A DNA stretch of 37,325 bases from Prorocentrum cordatum (GCA_963575745.1 CAUYUJ010016899.1:189175-226499); one strand, 5' to 3'. Shown: positions 1 to 11,715, numbered from the stretch's first letter. Program-made: numbers and translations. The notes: a model not told the origin generated them from the letters alone.

Positions 1-160
1 TGGTGGGGGACGCTTCATGTTCGCTGCGCATGCTCCGAATTTGGAGGCAGAGTGTGTTTTGCATTGTGTTTTTTACAAGGGATGGTGGGGGGCCCCTCAT
101 TGGCTCGGGTTGGCTCCCAGTCGCCAGGGGTAGGGGGTGTATATTAATAGGGAACAGGGA

Positions 161-240
161 TAAACTCCTTCCCGAAGGGGAAGAGGGAGGGGTGGAAGAG
201 GAAACGGCGTAGACCACCTGCGCCCAAAGGGCTGGTGGGA
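161..240 (+). repeat. Dispersed direct repeat, copy 1
   Basis: A purine-rich block (CCCGAAGGGGAAGAGGGAGG and on) followed by a segment ending GGGCTGGTGGG. It recurs in the same orientation at 1207-1285 with an identical core of about 33 bases and scattered differences outside it. The DNA between the copies is not repeated, so this is a dispersed or segmental duplication and not a tandem one. No coding function is seen. Confidence 0.8.
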
Positions 241-882
241 TTCTACGGGTGCCTCGTCGCATCAAATTGACATATTTTGAATCTGGAGCTTCTCTCCATC
301 CCTATCGAACTCCTTTGGGGTTCCCATTCAAATCCAACTGACATCCTCCGAACATGTGATTGTTGCTCGATTCCAATTTGATCCCTAGTTCATGCAGCTC
401 CAATTGAACTCCTCTGCTCCAGGGGTCTGCTCCATTCAATTTGAACTCTCTCGGAATGATTTGTTAAAATCCGATAGAAGTCCTTTAACCTGGGGCCATG
501 TATATTGAGCTCCGATTAAGCGCCCATTGACAACCAATCTAGATCCTCTGAATCCGGGCTTTGCTCCAATCCTATTGAGTCATACACGGTTCCTTTTTCA
601 ATTCCAATGGACACTTTCTTGAGTTAAGGTCTGCGCACATACCTTTGGTTTCAAATCGGAATTTGAAACGCATTTAATCGAATTCTAGACGTTTCGCGTA
701 TCCCCAACACTTTCTGCCTCTGCTTTAATCATCTCGCGTTTCCTCTGCCTAATTAGCCTCTGCGTAGCCCGCTTTGACCTGACTCGCCGCCGGCGCGCTC
801 GCGCGCGGTCGCTGACTAAAAAATATCCCCGCCAACCCATCCAGAAATGACGCCCGGGCGAGTAGAGGGCCGCCCTGAGGGG
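241..882. other. No gene seen; AT-richer spacer with degenerate repeats
   Basis: No long open frame. Short motifs such as GCTCCAATT, ATTGAACTCC and CCTCTGAATC recur at irregular spacing, which suggests a heavily decayed minisatellite. The base composition is clearly more AT-rich than the G-rich array that follows. Confidence 0.5.
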
Positions 883-1036
883 CTTTTCGGCGTCTTGGGT
901 GCCTCGGGGGGGCCTCTTTGGGCCGCTTGGGATCCTCTTGGGGGCCTCCTGGGGGCCTCTTGGGGGCCTGTTGGGGCCATCTTGGGGCACTCTTGGGGCC
1001 TCCTGGGCGCTTCTTGGGGCCATCTTGGAGGAGATC
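883..1036 (+). repeat. Degenerate 11-bp G-rich tandem array
   Basis: Units of the form TGGGGCCNTCT follow one another at 10-11 bp. From about 945 to 1031 at least eight units can be read in register. Both strands translate into Pro/Arg/Gly-rich open frames because the unit lacks stops; these frames are not taken as genes. Arrays of the same type recur at 5910-6000, 6955-7275, 26210-26560 and 29600-29790. Confidence 0.75.
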
Positions 1037-1206
1037 GATCAAACAAGAGGGGGGCTTTAATTAGGTTTGCCCCCATCAGGAGGCCAAAATGGGCCAAAAC
1101 CATGGTAAAATCAATGATTTGGGCTTCCTCGCCGAGGCCGTTTTGGACGCCCTGACACCTCCCCGCCCCCCCGGCCAGGTCCACGGGGAGGGGGTAGGGG
1201 GAGGGG

Positions 1207-1285
1207 TAAACCCCCTCCCGAAGGGGAAGAGGGAGGGGTGGAAGAGGAAGCGCTCTAAACCACCGACGCCCAGGGGGCTGGTGGG
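1207..1285 (+). repeat. Dispersed direct repeat, copy 2
   Basis: Second copy of the purine-rich block at 161-240, same orientation, with small substitutions and one short indel. The upstream flank (GGGGGTAGGGGG-like) is also loosely shared, so the duplicated unit may begin earlier than marked. Confidence 0.8.
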
Positions 1286-1736
1286 TTTCATTTGAACATG
1301 GGGTCTGCTACTCCACCACCTCTTTGTCTTTGACAGGGGTTCGTGGTCGTGGCTGTCCTGCTTCTCGTGCTCATCCCTGTCACCAGACATTCCACCCGTG
1401 CAACTGAGACGATTCGCAGCACTCACAATCTAACACTACGGCTGCGATTGCTACTTCTGCGCCTTCTTCTGGTGCAACTACTACCGCTGCTGCGACTGCC
1501 TCCCGCCACATCCACCACCTCCACCACCACCACCTCAATCGCCTCCTGACCCAGGCAGGGTCGTGGTGATGTTTGGGGAATAGTAATGGTAGTAGTTGAG
1601 TGGTTGGGGTGGTGGTGCTATTGCTGGCATCTGGAATGGTACAGTGGTAGAGTAAGCAATCGTATGGCTAATCGTGGTAGTCATGGTTGTACTCGCAGTC
1701 GTAGTCGTAAACGTAGTAGTATCCGTAATCGTAATC
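1286..1736. other. No gene seen; triplet-rich lead-in to the AGT array
   Basis: Contains pyrimidine-rich triplet runs (CTACTACCGCTGCTGC, CCACCTCCACCACCACC) and then GTAGT-rich sequence that grades into the AGT microsatellite. The short frames here look like translations of decayed triplet repeats. Confidence 0.55.
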
Positions 1737-2225
<489 letters not shown>

Positions 2226-2325
2226 NNNNNNNNNNNNNNNNNNNNNNNNNNNNNNNNNNNNNNNNNNNNNNNNNNNNNNNNNNNNNNNNNNNNNNNNNNN
2301 NNNNNNNNNNNNNNNNNNNNNNNNN
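2226..2325. other. Assembly gap of 100 Ns
   Basis: Exactly 100 N characters inside the AGT array. The round number suggests a default gap, so the true array length is unknown. Confidence 0.98.
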
Positions 2326-3042
<717 letters not shown>

Positions 3043-3654
3043 ATGCAGCAGCATCTGCAGCAACGCTGCAATCGTCTTACCGATGGTATACAAAAGACTC
3101 ATCTGCGGGGATCCTTGGCCGGGAAATGTGTGTATGTTTCGTTGCGTTTGTGTGTGGGGGGCGACAACAATAATGAAGATGAGTAGAGCAGGAATGAGGA
3201 AGGAGGAGGGGGAGGAGGAGGACTTGGCAGAGGATGAGGAGGGGGAAGAAGAGGAGGCACACGCGCATGCGTGTACTCGGTTTGCAAGTCTCGCCGGCTT
3301 CACAATCGCCCGCTCCTTTGCTTTTCCATGATTGTCTTTGCGGTACCACGCTCCGACGCACGAGGGGAGCAATATTATTTTCTTGTGGTGATCTTACAAC
3401 GTGACGGTGTCTGTGCGGTCAGGACCGAGGCGGACCGTGACCTTCTGTAAGGGAGTGCAGCGCGATGAGCTAGCTTTGCGGGTGTGCACGCTCTTTTGGT
3501 TACTTTTTTTATCCGTACGGGTTTCGCCCTCTGCCGCCGGCCCCCTCTGTATCAACACGGAATATGCTAAAGCCAGGTTGGGACGCTTGGGCGCCGGCTT
3601 GAAGCAATATCGGAACCTCGTCCGAGGACGGGTGGTAATCGCGATTGCATTTGC
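3043..3654. other. No gene seen
   Basis: Unique-looking sequence with a purine-rich GAGGAGGAG stretch near 3200-3260. Open frames are short, overlap on both strands and show no recognisable domain. Near 3650 it grades into the 42-bp minisatellite. Confidence 0.5.
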
Positions 3655-4062
3655 AAGGGATCGTGGCCTCGGGGCGTGAACCAGGTGCAGTGAGCGAGGG
3701 GTCGTCGCATCGGGGACGCGAATTTGGCGTACCATACAGAGGACACCGGCCTCGAGATCGCGATCTCTTGTATGATTGTTAGAGAACGGGTTCTGGCCTC
3801 GGTGGCGCGACCTTGGGGCCATTGGTCGGTGGTTTTGGTTTCGGGAGCGCGAGCCGGGTGCAAACACAGAAAGATTCTGGCGCCAGGAACGCGAGCCTGG
3901 CGCATTTTGCAAGGGACTGTAGCCTCGAGATCGCGAGCACGGTGTCATTCAAGAGGGATTCTGGCTTTCACAGTGCGAATGCGGAATCATTTTTTCGGGG
4001 TTCTGGGCTTGGGAACGCGAGCCTGGTGTACTTTACGATGGATAACTGCCTCGTGTCCCAAA
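3655..4062 (+). repeat. About 42-bp degenerate minisatellite
   Basis: Nine to ten diverged units of about 40-45 bp. Each carries a version of GGGATTCTGGCCTCGGGA followed by GCGCGAGCCTGGTGCA. Because 42 is a multiple of three, frames stay open through several units; the short proteins predicted here are judged to be repeat artefacts. Confidence 0.75.
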
Positions 4063-4285
4063 CCCACCAGGAAACTGTTCCTTCTCGGTTCCACCCTTCG
4101 CGCGGACAGTAGGCAGCAGAAAGTAAAACTATGACACTGGACATTGGGAGCTGGAACTGGAGCAGGTTACAGGAAAGCCTCCGCCGCTCAGCCTGGTGGT
4201 CCCACAAGGGGTCCAGCGGACTTTTAGTATCTTACTCAGTGTTCGATGATGGACCCCCTTGTTGAACGCAACCATCCAGCTTTCG

Positions 4286-4377
4286 CGCCGAAGACCGCTG
4301 GAAACCGCCAGAGACCGCCGGAAACCGCCGAAGACCGCCGAAGATCGCCGAAAGCCGCCCAAGACCGCCGAAGACGG
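4286..4377 (+). repeat. 10-bp minisatellite, about nine units
   Basis: Units such as GCCGAAGACC, GCCGGAAACC and GCCAGAGACC follow each other in an exact 10-bp register. Each differs from the next by one or two bases. No function is apparent. Confidence 0.85.
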
Positions 4378-4934
4378 CACAGGAGCGATGGATAACAAGG
4401 GGTCCAGGGTTAAACGCGTAATCTTTCTCTTTCGCGCTTGCTTTTTCTTTCTCTTATGCGGCCATGATTCTTGTGGCTCAATGGTTCAAGGCGGCGCAGC
4501 GCCAGGGATCACTTTGGAATATGGAGTCCCGATGAGCTCTTGGCGTTGTATTCGGCTGCCTGCGGCAACCTCCGTAACCGTCTCAGTGCAGCAGCGCAGC
4601 AGGAAGGAGGTCCATCAAAAAAGCCGCTCTAGTTTAGCACCGTGTCTGCATCGGCGCGGGTGTTGAGTGCCCCCTCCGTGTTCGCATCCTCGTGATATTC
4701 CTGCTCTTTTCTTCCACCCACTCGGTCCTCCCAGCTGGGCATCGTGGAGGTTTCCTGTGGGATGTTTCGTGGCCTCCTTGGTCGCTCTTGGAAGCTTGTT
4801 GAGGCCGTCTGTCTGCTGCAGGCAAGCTTCGGGAGCACGAGACACGATTTCTGGCGTAGTACGAAATCCAGCTGCCAGCATGCTTGGCGGCTCTTCTTTG
4901 AGGGGGCACCGGAGGCCGTACTTGCGAGGGCGAA
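4378..4934. other. No gene seen
   Basis: Unique-looking sequence between two repeat arrays. Overlapping short frames exist on both strands, but none has a recognisable domain. Confidence 0.45.
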
Positions 4935-5672
<738 letters not shown>

Positions 5673-5684
5673 CCTCTGGCGCAA

Positions 5685-5790
5685 CCTACGGCGAATTCTA
5701 TGGCGCAACCCTTAGCAGGCGGCTTTATTCTAGTCCGCGGAGTGTGCAACCTATGGCGCAACCTACAGCATTGGGCTTTACTCACGAGAA
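5685..5790 (+). repeat. 53-bp satellite family, small cluster
   Basis: Contains TATGGCGCAACC, TTAGCAGGC and GGCTTTATT followed by CGCGGAGTGTGCAACC. It matches the better preserved cluster at 7505-7720, so the family is dispersed at least twice within 2 kb. Confidence 0.7.
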
Positions 5791-5909
5791 TTTCACGATT
5801 CCGCCGGCCCCCGGAGGAGCTGATGTTCGGCGCCTATTTTCGTATGTGTTGTTTTCCACTCCCCGTCGTACTGCTTGCGTGTAGCTGTTGGCTAATTTGT
5901 CCTCCTTCC

Positions 5910-6000
5910 TCGGCGACTGTCGAGGGCTCCTCGGGAGCCTGTTGGAGGCCTCGGGGGCGGCCTCCGGGGGCACATCGGGGGTCTTGGGGGAGGGCTCCTT
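5910..6000 (+). repeat. Degenerate 10-11 bp G-rich array
   Basis: Short stretch of GGGAGCCTGTTGGAGGCCTC-like units, the same kind as at 883-1036. No gene. Confidence 0.55.
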
Positions 6001-6038
6001 GAACCTTCGCGAGGGCACGGACTCGGTTTGCTGGAGTC

Positions 6039-6175
6039 GTCGCCCGTGCTCGGTTCGCCGGGGCTTGCTTTGCCCGGGCTTGGTTCGCCAGGGCTCGCTT
6101 CGCCAGGGCTTGATTCGCCCGACTCGATTCGCCCAGGTCTGTTCGCTGGGGGTCGATTCGCTGGGGCGCTGGATT
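6039..6175 (+). repeat. 15-bp TTCGCC minisatellite, forward arm 1
   Basis: About nine units of the type GGTTCGCCAGGGCTC at a 14-15 bp period. The same unit recurs at 6371-6475 in the same orientation and at 6700-6920 in the opposite orientation. Confidence 0.8.
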
Positions 6176-6370
6176 AACGACATGTGCAGTTTCATGTCAA
6201 GACGCAAAGGAATGTTCTTCCAGACTGCTATGAGGCACTAGATGCTGTTCACCTGCTGCTGATGAGGTGTGCCACACGAGAGCAGGATTTTTGTCAGGCG
6301 CTTTGAGCTGTAGTGGGTGCTTGGGCCCCAACCCGCGGCACGTACAGGGTGCGCAATGCGGGTCGCAGTC

Positions 6371-6475
6371 GGTTCGCTGGGGCTCGGTTCGCCCGACTCC
6401 TTTCGCCGGGGCTCGTTTCGCAAGGTCTCGCTTCGCCAGGGCTCGTTTCGCCTGGGCTCGCTTCGCCAGGCGGGC
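6371..6475 (+). repeat. 15-bp TTCGCC minisatellite, forward arm 2
   Basis: About seven units of GCTTCGCCAGGGCTC type at a 14-15 bp period, separated from the first arm by about 195 bp of unrelated DNA. Confidence 0.8.
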
Positions 6476-6699
6476 GGACCCCAACAGGCGGGTCGGGTCG
6501 GGTGGGCGGACCCTAACGGGCCAGGTCGGGTGGGCGGGACATCCAACTCCTCCTCTTCCTCCTCCTCCTCCTCCTCCTAAGTATGACGCGTCATCGAGGC
6601 AGCACGCGCGAGCCCTATCGGGCAGGTCGCTTCGGGCGGGCGGACCCCGACGGGCGGGCCGGCGGGCGAGCGGCCACCGCCTGGTCGAGGGTTGAGGCC

Positions 6700-6920
6700 G
6701 GGCGAACCTGGCCAGGCGAATCGAGCGGGGCGAACCGAGCCTGGCCGAACCGAGACTCGGGCGAATCGAGCCGGGCGAATCGGGCTGGGCGAGTCGAGCC
6801 CTGGGCGAATGGAGCCAGGCGAATCGAGCCGTGCGAATCGAATCGGGGGAATCGAGCACGGCCGAATCGAGCCATGCGAATCCAGCCGGGCGAACGGAGA
6901 CTCGGGCGAGTCGAACCTAT
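6700..6920 (-). repeat. 15-bp minisatellite, inverted arm
   Basis: Units of GGGCGAATCGAGCC type, the reverse complement of the GGCTCGATTCGCCC unit in the forward arms. The spacing is looser (10-15 bp). Together with 6039-6475 it forms a large imperfect inverted repeat. Confidence 0.8.
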
Positions 6921-6954
6921 GCCCCTGCGAGTTCCCCCTCGTTGGTCCTCTCTA

Positions 6955-7275
6955 GGGTTGGGGCCCTCTTGAGGGCCTTTCTGAATTTCTTGGGGCACTC
7001 TTGGGCAGTCCTGGGATCCTCTTTGGGGCGTCTTGGGCTGTCATGAGCCAGTCTTGGGGGCCTCGCGGGCCGCCTAAGGCTTGCACGAGCCCGACAGGGC
7101 GAGAACGCGCACGTCATTCATCACCGTGTGGACATCAATGTCGTGTGCCTCATGGGGGTCTCTTGGGGGTTCTCTTGGAGCACTCCGTGGGTCTCCTTGG
7201 GGATCTCTTGGGTCGTCTTGAGGCCATCCTGGGTGTTCTCGAAGCATTTCTGGCGTGTTGGAGCCTGTTTTGAGC
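6955..7275 (+). repeat. Degenerate 11-bp G-rich array
   Basis: CTTGGGGCNNTCTTGGG-type units recur, with poorer regularity between 7080 and 7140. It is flanked by the inverted 15-bp arm on the left and GC-rich unique DNA on the right. Confidence 0.6.
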
Positions 7276-7504
7276 AATCTTATGAGGCATCTTGGGCGGC
7301 ATCTTGGAGGCAACGGGTGATGGATTTGGAGGCTTCGAGGACCCCACTGGTGCGTTGACGAGTTCGTCCCTTCCTTCCCCTCGGCCCTCCCCCCCACTTA
7401 AACAAGATATGGCTCTGGGGGAGGGGGAAAGGGAGAGGAGGACAGCAAAGTGTCCCACACGCCTTTCCCCTCCGGCAAGCGGGGTCGGCGGATTTTGGGC
7501 CGTC

Positions 7505-7720
7505 AAGTGCGCAACGAGTTGCGTAACCAATAGCAGGCAATTTAGTTTTGGGCCGTGGAGTGCGCCACCTATGCCGCAACCAATAGCAGGCCGTAATGCT
7601 ATTGGGCCGCGGAGTGCGCAACCTATGACGCAGGGAACAGCAGGCTGCTTTATTTTCGGTCGCGGAGTGCGCAACCTAATGTGCAATCCATGGCGCACCC
7701 AACGGATGGCGCAGACCATG
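7505..7720 (+). repeat. 53-bp satellite, three to four units
   Basis: GTGCGC followed by AACCTATG recurs at 7508, 7560, 7614 and 7667, a spacing of 52-54 bp. Each unit also carries CAATAGCAGGC and a GGGCCGCGGA-like end. Confidence 0.8.
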
Positions 7721-7789
7721 GCGCAGCCTACTGGGCAACCAGCTCCACCTATTGTCTCAGAGGGCGCCGTCGTATGGCGGCGCAATCCT

Positions 7790-8490
7790 TTTCTTCGGCG
7801 CACCACTCACACGTTTCGCGGCCCCACAGGGAGCTGCACCTACGGCCCCACTGGGCGCCGTCGTCTGGCGACGCCGTCCCCACTTGTGAGAGGGGCGTGC
7901 CGAAGTCTTCGGCGCAGTCCTCACAAGTTTGGCGGCCCCATAGGGATGTCCACCTACGGCTCCAGTGGCAGGGTCCGCATGTCTGCGCCGTCCATTCTGG
8001 CGCACCCCTCCCAAGGACAGTGGCCCCATAGGAAGCTCCGCCTGCGGTCCTAGTCACAGGGTTCGCATGGCTGCGCTGCCCAGTTCGGTGCACTCCACGG
8101 TGATCGTGGCCCCATAGGAAGCTCTACATACGGCCGCAGTGGCAAGATCCGCATGGCAGCGCCGCCCATTCCGGCGCACCCATCAACCCAGAGGGAGGGC
8201 TTACATTGCGGCGCCGCCAGTATACTTTTCACGAGGATTGCATCCCATAGGGGGTTCCACCTACGACCTCAATGGGAAAGTTTCTATGCGTACTTCTACC
8301 GGTTTCGGCACACCTGTCACCCCGTCACGCGAGGCGCACCTACGGCCTAACTGGGATAGTTTGCATGCGTTTCCCCTACGCACTTCGGCGTACTTTTGAA
8401 ACGTCTGGTGTCCTTGTCATAAGTGGTTTCTTATACGGCCCAGTGGGAAAGTTTGCATGCGCCCTCCACCAATTTAGGCACATCCCTCAT
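7790..8490 (+). repeat. About 88-bp satellite, eight to nine units
   Basis: Units begin with GGCGCACCC-like sequence, then GTGGCCCCATAGGAAGCT, CTACGGCC and GCATGGCTGCGCC. Starts near 7905, 7995, 8085 and 8171 are well spaced. The right half (8230-8490) is more diverged and shorter. Read on the other strand, it aligns with the repeat at 29986-30640. Confidence 0.85.
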
Positions 8491-8872
8491 ATGGCTCGTG
8501 CATGGAGGGGCTTATCAGCAACGTTACACGAAACTGTTCAGAGTTGGGTCCCTCGCCAGGCTCATTTTGTTTTGCTTCGCCTGCGCGGCGCTGGCGACTA
8601 TTTTTTCCAATCCTCCTGTGTTATTAGGTCCTCGGTTTGAATTCCCAAAGCCCCGCATCATCTCCTTCCTTCTTCCTCCTCCTCCCCTCCTCGTCTTCTT
8701 TTTCCCGTTCACCACTACCTGCAAGAAGCGAGTCAGAATCCCCTTTTCGGCGAAGCTGTACAGCTTCTCGCCCCTCAGAACTGATATCATGCCCCCCCGA
8801 TCCCCTCAGTGCGGGATCCCTCTGAGATCCTTGCAGGTTTCCAACAAGACTCCAACCGGATTCCATTGAGAA
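8491..8872. other. No gene seen
   Basis: Unique-looking DNA with a pyrimidine-rich stretch (TCCTTCCTTCTTCCTCC, 8663 on). No frame has recognisable content. Confidence 0.45.
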
Positions 8873-9290
8873 CCCAAAACAATTTCAAGATGGACCCAGT
8901 AAGTTCCCAATGTGATTCCAATCGGATTCCAATCAGATTTCAATAGGGTTCAAAGAGGCTTCTAGTACGACCCCAACCGGATTCCAGAAGAACTTTCGGA
9001 TTCTCATGAATTTCGAATCCGAATTCAACAGGATTCCAAACGGATTGCAACAGGATTCCAACAGGACTCCCATAGGGGGATCCCACACATTTTCCAGTAG
9101 AGGGTTCCAATCGGTTTCCAATCGGATTCCAAGAAACACCCAATCAGATATCAATAGGGTTTCTAACACTATTCTAATACTCTTCTCATCGGATTCCATA
9201 AGGATCCTCAATTGCTCTAATGTGATTCCAATCATGTTCTGGTCGGATTCCAAGCAGATCCCGATCGGATTCAAATGATTCCAATTTGAT
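8873..9290 (+). repeat. 11-bp GATTCCAATCG minisatellite
   Basis: Units GATTCCAATCG, GATTCCAATCA, GATTCCAAACG and GATTCCAACAG are often separated by exactly 11 bp, with irregular spacing in places. It is AT-richer than its neighbours. Short A/T tracts phased at about one helical turn could bend the DNA; that is inference only. Confidence 0.75.
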
Positions 9291-9493
9291 TTCAATCATA
9301 TTCCATTACATTCAATGTTATTATTTTTCCTGCCCCAACCGCGGCAACTATAGTGTCGGAGTTGCTTTGCTAAACAATTCGATCGGTGCGGGAGAGATGT
9401 TTTGGCGTGGTCTACGTCTCAGAGCAGCAGTACCATCTTTTGACAAGAGGTCCCTAGCACAATTTACGAATCTGCAGACTCTCCTCTTTCACT

Positions 9494-9528
9494 CTTTCTC
9501 TCTCTCTCTCTCTTTCTCTCTTGCGCAT

Positions 9529-9581
<53 letters not shown>

Positions 9582-9606
9582 CTCTCTCTCTCTCTCTCTC
9601 TCTCTA
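9494..9606 (+). repeat. (CT)n-T31-(CT)n tract
   Basis: CT dinucleotide repeats flank a run of 31 T (9551-9581). The whole block is pyrimidine on + and purine on the other strand. The homopolymer length should be treated as uncertain in any assembly. Confidence 0.95.
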
Positions 9607-9696
9607 TCTCCCTCCGTTTAATGTTTTGCCAGTATCTCTCCACCCCTCTCTCTTTCAATCCTTTCCGCTTGTTTTCCTTTTGAAGTACCCAGGAGG

Positions 9697-9784
9697 ATCG
9701 TCGTCGTCGTCGTCGTCGTCGTCGTCAACGTTGTTATCGTCGACCACGGCGGGCCCACGCAGGATCCCCCCCAGGGAGTTCGCA

Positions 9785-9817
<33 letters not shown>

Positions 9818-9821
9818 GGGG

Positions 9822-9865
<44 letters not shown>

Positions 9866-10034
9866 GGTCGTCGTCGTGGTCGTCGTTGTGGTCGTCGTCG
9901 TCGTTGTCGTCGCCGTCGACCATCGCGTGCCCACGCGCCCCTCCTCCCCCCCCGAGGGGCATCCGCAGTGAGTGAGTCGTCGTCGTCGTCGTCGTTGTCG
10001 TGGTCGTTGTCGTGGTCGTCGTCGTCGTGGTCAC
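9697..10034 (+). repeat. (GTC)n array with a duplicated spacer
   Basis: Three GTC blocks (about 9699-9727, 9789-9913, 9977-10032) are separated by two related spacers at about 9737-9788 and 9914-9973. Each spacer starts GTCGACCA, continues with GCCCACGC and ends near a GCAG motif. The array therefore has a higher-order unit of roughly 180 bp. Poly-Arg, poly-Asp and poly-Thr frames are artefacts. Confidence 0.9.
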
Positions 10035-10992
10035 AGATCGATCGAACTTTGACAACGAATGCAGAAATATGAGGGCTAGGAATACAGTCGTGATTGTTTG
10101 CGACGTTTGATTTTTCTCTCAACGTTGGATCTCCAGAATCTCAGGGAAAAACGGTGACCATGACCAAGGTGTCGCGGGATCTTGTCCACGCCGATTTTGG
10201 TCATGGGCCATGCCAGCCGTCGCCAGTTCATGAAGATGATCCACGAATTGACGATGACCAAGATGGGCGAGGGTCAAGACCGACACCGACATTTCTGCGT
10301 GCAGTCTTGGTCTTGGGGTCCGCGTTCTCTTTCCCACCATGGGGGTGTTCGGCTCGGACATCGAACACTCCAGAAGCATGCCATACCACTCACGGCACTC
10401 CACCACTTTACATCGTGCAGGAGCGGTGGCGGATTTGCCTTCGGGAGTAGGAGCCATGGAAGACGGCGCTGCGGCAACGACGTGTGCGAGCCTCAAGCCA
10501 TGCCATTAGGGCGACGGGACCTGTACGCGTCCTCTGTCTCAGGCCTGGCTCCAGGGCCCAGGAGCGGTACGCACGCCCTTCTGGCTCGGCCAGGGAGGCA
10601 TACACACCGCTTACGCGGGGCCCAGGATGGTCCAGTTCTGGGGCAGTGAATGTGTGCAGATCTCGTTGCCCTAGCCATGGAAGACTCCACTGTGGACCCT
10701 CGAGCTGCTCCGCGAAATGCCCCAGGACATCGGCGTCACCCAAACATACTCATGCTATGCGTGCGTCGCTCCCCCAATGGGGCGACGCGCGGCGGGCCTT
10801 CTCTGGCCATGCCACTCGGGAAGCGATCTGCTATAAGACTTGTGTACTTTGCGTTCGTGTCAGACGGGCCCCTCCAATATCAGCATATAGTACTAGTATC
10901 GAGGGCCGCCACGAGGGCGCAAAGTGTTCCGCGGCTCGCTCGCGATTCGCGCTTCCTCATCCTCATCCTCCTCGTCTTTCTCTTCCTCCCAG
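10035..10992. other. No gene accepted; GC-rich region with long open frames
   Basis: A 378-codon + frame (10484-11620) and several shorter frames cross this region. None shows a domain, and part of the longest one crosses repeat-family DNA at 11085-11210, so it is not accepted. A short segment near 10728-10770 (CCCAAACATACT followed by CTATGCGTGCG) recurs near 12555-12600, which marks another dispersed repeat. A pyrimidine-rich tract ending in CCCAG at 10992 precedes a candidate exon. Confidence 0.4.
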
Positions 10993-11069
10993 GGGGCGGC
11001 TCGAGAGCGTGAAGTGCTCGCACTTCGCGCTCCACGAAGCGCGAAGGCCGAAGTCAGCTGCCCTTGAGA
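10993..11069 (+). CDS. Candidate exon (partial, unknown protein)
   Basis: A long pyrimidine tract (CTCCTCGTCTTTCTCTTCCT) ends in CCCAG just before this segment, a good 3' splice site. The open frame reads GRLESVKCSHFALHEARRPK and continues to a GAGA|GTGTCC donor-like site. With that donor and the acceptor at 11248 the frame joins in phase to the next candidate exon across a 179-bp interval. That interval contains a dispersed repeat found elsewhere in the window. No family was recognised and the upstream exon was not found. A chance open segment in GC-rich DNA remains possible. Confidence 0.3.
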
Positions 11070-11084
11070 GTGTCCTTCCCCAGA

Positions 11085-11210
11085 CATGTGATGTTTTGTT
11101 TTTTGAAACGGGGTCCCCGGAGCCGTTTTCATATCGCGAGTCGTCGTTTGACGATCCCGGGGCCCGGCGAGGGCTCCCGGAGGCCGAAAACGGCCAAACC
11201 TTTCTCGCTT
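11085..11210 (+). repeat. Dispersed family R1, copy inside a candidate intron
   Basis: Sequence around TTTTTTGAAACGGGGTCCCC and GGCGAGGGCTCCCGGAGGCC aligns with 34818-34975 and, more loosely, with 31707-31867. It lies wholly between two candidate exons. Confidence 0.6.
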
Positions 11211-11248
11211 TTTTTTGTGTCTTTGATTGCTTGATTTTTCTCACACAG

Positions 11249-11370
11249 CGCGACCATGTCTGCGTCTGCGTCCCAGGGCGGCGTGCGACCAGAGCGGGGA
11301 CGAGCACTGGGAGAGCATCGACGCCCTCGAGGAGGGCGACGCAGCGCGCCGTCCGTCGAGGACCGCCGCG
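11249..11370 (+). CDS. Candidate exon (partial, unknown protein)
   Basis: It follows TTGATTTTTCTCACACAG, a convincing acceptor. The frame contains CDQSGDEHWESIDALEEGDA, an acidic stretch that looks protein-like, and runs to a GCG|GTGCCC donor-like site. The sequence after that site (GTGCCCGCCTCGCGCCCGCC and on) closely matches the sequence after the candidate donor at 31367. The similarity also extends upstream of the junction, so the two regions may be copies of one element and not independent exons. No known family is recognised. Confidence 0.3.
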
Positions 11371-11620
11371 GTGCCCGCCTCGCGCCCGCCCGCCTGGTCG
11401 GGCCGCCGCGCCCCCAGGCCCTCGAGGGGGGCAAAGGCACGCGCGCAGACGCAGCGGGCCGGCGTGGGCCTCGAGCAGGAAGGGGTTGTCCAGGAGGGAA
11501 GGAAACCCGCACACAGACACGATGAATCGTGGGCCCCCAGGAAGGTGTGGGGAAGCATGGGAAAAGGGGGGGGGGGAAGACAGAGACCCCGAGCAGGTGG
11601 GAACATGCGGGGAGTCCTGA

Positions 11621-11623
<3 letters not shown>

Positions 11624-11655
<32 letters not shown>
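11624..11655 (+). repeat. (TG)n dinucleotide repeat
   Basis: An uninterrupted TG run of about 16 units. Confidence 0.97.
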
Positions 11656-11657
<2 letters not shown>

Positions 11658-11715
11658 ATTTGTGTGTCCCAGGGCCCCTTGAATTGCACTGTGGCGGCGG
11701 AAGATCTGCTGTGTA

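Noticed and set aside
7790-8490. CRISPR-like regular repeats
   Set aside because: Units are contiguous diverged satellite copies of about 88 bp with no identical short repeat separated by unique spacers; the genome is eukaryotic.
10484-11620. 378-codon + open frame
   Set aside because: No domain; GC-rich DNA gives long frames by chance; it runs through repeat family R1 and across the two candidate exons, whose frame it only partly shares.
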